From NCBI GenBank assembly GCA_009839535.1, contig VXPN01000021.1:1-7080 (forward strand): a stretch of 7,080 nucleotides of DNA. The letters are read 5' to 3'. This document shows, in pieces, positions 6,067 through 7,080 of this stretch. The number at the start of each line of letters is the position of its first letter. Position 1 is the stretch's first letter. Under the pieces are notes generated by a model. That model did no database searches and was not told where the DNA came from. It worked only from the letters and a program-made list of their open reading frames with translations. Source of the stretch: Boseongicola sp. SB0662_bin_57. Lineage in GTDB: Bacteria > Pseudomonadota > Alphaproteobacteria > Rhodobacterales > Rhodobacteraceae. A program made the position numbers and the translations under genes.

Positions 6067-7007
6067 TTCCCCGCACACGCGGGGATAGACCCAAGGCGGG
6101 CGAGGACGGCGCCGACGGCAAGGAGGCTTCCCCGCACACGCGGGGATAGACCCTCGCCAGCATGATTGAAGAAAAGCGGCATGCTGGCTTCCCCGCACAC
6201 GCGGGGATAGACCCCAGTCGCAACAGAAGCGGTCTATCTCGTTGTAGGCTTCCCCGCACACGCGGGGATAGACCCCTTGAATGCAGGTGCGCAGGTTCAG
6301 GGATCTGGGCTTCCCCGCACACGCGGGGATAGACCCTCGTCATGGCTGTCGGTGCAGACGATGATGCCGGCTTCCCCGCACACGCGGGGATAGACCCTGA
6401 CTACCAAGATGCCGGATGGATGGGACACCGGCTTCCCCGCACACGCGGGGATAGACCTTATCTCCGGCAACAAGCCTAAAAAGCGTTTGTGGCTTCCCCG
6501 CACACGCGGGGATAGACCCATGGCGGCTTTGACCCGGACATTCATGCCGTTGGCTTCCCCGCACACGCGGGGATAGACCCGGGCGACCATTCCCGGCATG
6601 GCCGCAGCAGAGGGCTTCCCCGCACACGCGGGGATAGACCCGCGGCGCGCAGGACGCCGCCGATGTTCTGCGGGGCTTCCCCGCACACGCGGGGATAGAC
6701 CCGTCTCGACGGGCGGGTCCTGGAGCACGGACGTGGCTTCCCCGCACACGCGGGGATAGACCCACATTCACGCCGGACCAGGAACGCTGGCTTCAGGCTT
6801 CCCCGCACACGCGGGGATAGACCCTTGTCGCTGTTCAGAGAATCCATGCCGTTATCGGCTTCCCCGCACACGCGGGGATAGACCCAGGACGGTCCGGCTC
6901 ATGAAGGGCGACAAGACGGCTTCCCCGCACACGCGGGGATAGACCCGTCCTTTACGCCCGTGGACGGCCATACGGTGAGGCTTCCCCGCACACGCGGGGA
7001 TAGACCC
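6064..7007 (+). CRISPR. Type I-E CRISPR array, 16 repeats and 15 spacers
   Basis: The repeats are 29 bp, starting GGCTTCCCCGCACACG and ending CGGGGATAGACCC. They begin at 6064, 6125, 6186, 6247, 6308, 6369, 6430, 6491, 6552, 6613, 6674, 6735, 6796, 6857, 6918 and 6979, an exact 61-bp period. All 15 spacers are 32 bp and all differ. Every repeat is identical except the seventh, whose last base is T. Each repeat forms a 7-bp hairpin, TCCCCGC-ACAC-GCGGGGA. Cas6e should cut after the last G of the stem (repeat position 21), giving 61-nt crRNAs with the 5' handle ATAGACCC (ATAAACCG in E. coli). The GGGGATARAC end fixes transcription as left to right, so the newest spacers lie beside cas2. The uniform lengths and near-perfect repeats suggest an array that is maintained and functional. 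Confidence 0.99.
6430..6458 (+). repeat. Variant repeat 7 (last base T)
   Basis: Repeat 7 ends ATAGACCT at 6451-6458, whereas the other 15 repeats end ATAGACCC. The crRNA of the following spacer (6459-6490) would carry a handle differing at its last base. In E. coli the last repeat base is copied from the PAM of the incoming spacer, so this change may record an acquisition with a different PAM-derived base; a simple point mutation is the alternative. Confidence 0.9.
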
Positions 7008-7080
7008 ACATCAAGGACGTCACGGAAGTAAGCGATTAAAGCACGACGTTTCGCCCGTGGCTTGATTTCGTCCGCCCTCG
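7008..7080. other. Array trailer flank, no feature recognised
   Basis: After the last repeat there are 73 bases with no further repeat copy. An alignment placed where a 17th repeat would start (7040) gives only about 12 matches in 29, which is not convincing. I see no terminator hairpin with a U-run and no gene start. The small palindrome GACGTC lies at 7016-7021. Confidence 0.5.

Noticed and set aside
6520..6856. Spacers 8 and 13 share the string ATGCCGTT.
   Set aside because: Eight shared bases between 32-bp spacers, with no similarity around them, do not show a common target.
6012..6871. Several open frames on the - strand across the array, with peptides such as VYPRVCGEA, GLSPRVRGS and SIPACAGKP.
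   Set aside because: These are translations of the CRISPR repeat in three frames. The 61-bp period shifts the frame by one at each unit, so the three peptides cycle. They are well-known false proteins.
7040..7068. A possible decayed 17th repeat one period after repeat 16.
   Set aside because: Only about 12 of 29 bases match and the hairpin is lost, which is little better than expected by chance in GC-rich DNA.

Overview
This window holds the 3' part of a subtype I-E CRISPR-Cas locus, read entirely on the + strand: the last 80 codons of cas3, then complete cas8e (casA/cse1), cse2 (casB), cas7e, cas5e, cas6e, cas1 and cas2, followed by a CRISPR array of 16 repeats and 15 spacers. The high GC content, the strong GC bias at third codon positions and the flavour of the proteins point to an alphaproteobacterium, possibly of the Rhodobacterales. 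That placement is an inference, because no phylogenetic marker gene is present.

Layout: 2-244 cas3 end; 241-1746 cas8e; 1739-2269 cse2; 2262-3401 cas7e; 3398-4093 cas5e; 4090-4824 cas6e; 4829-5704 cas1; 5704-6030 cas2; 6031-6063 a very short AT-rich leader; 6064-7007 the array, with an exact 61-bp period (29-bp repeat plus 32-bp spacer); 7008-7080 flanking DNA with no recognised feature. Every cas gene overlaps its neighbour by 1 to 8 nt, or is separated from it by 4 nt at most. The whole set is therefore almost certainly one translationally coupled operon.

How the parts work together: Cas1 and Cas2 insert new 32-bp spacers at the leader-repeat junction. The array is transcribed in the same direction as the cas genes. 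Cas6e cuts each repeat at the 3' base of its hairpin, leaving an 8-nt 5' handle (ATAGACCC). Cas5e caps the handle, Cas7e coats the spacer, and Cse2 and Cas8e complete Cascade. Cas8e reads the PAM, and Cas3, mostly outside the window, degrades the target DNA. The catalytic residues of Cas1 are all present, no gene is frameshifted, and 15 of 16 repeats are identical, so the locus looks intact and probably functional.

This is a known system type, and I found no sign of an undescribed system hidden within it. The points that deserve a second look are fine-scale: the very short leader with a consensus -35 hexamer overlapping the cas2 stop, a perfect 12-bp palindrome across the leader-repeat junction, repeats ending in C instead of the E. 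coli G with one repeat ending in T (a possible trace of PAM choice), and two spacers whose translations resemble phage genes.
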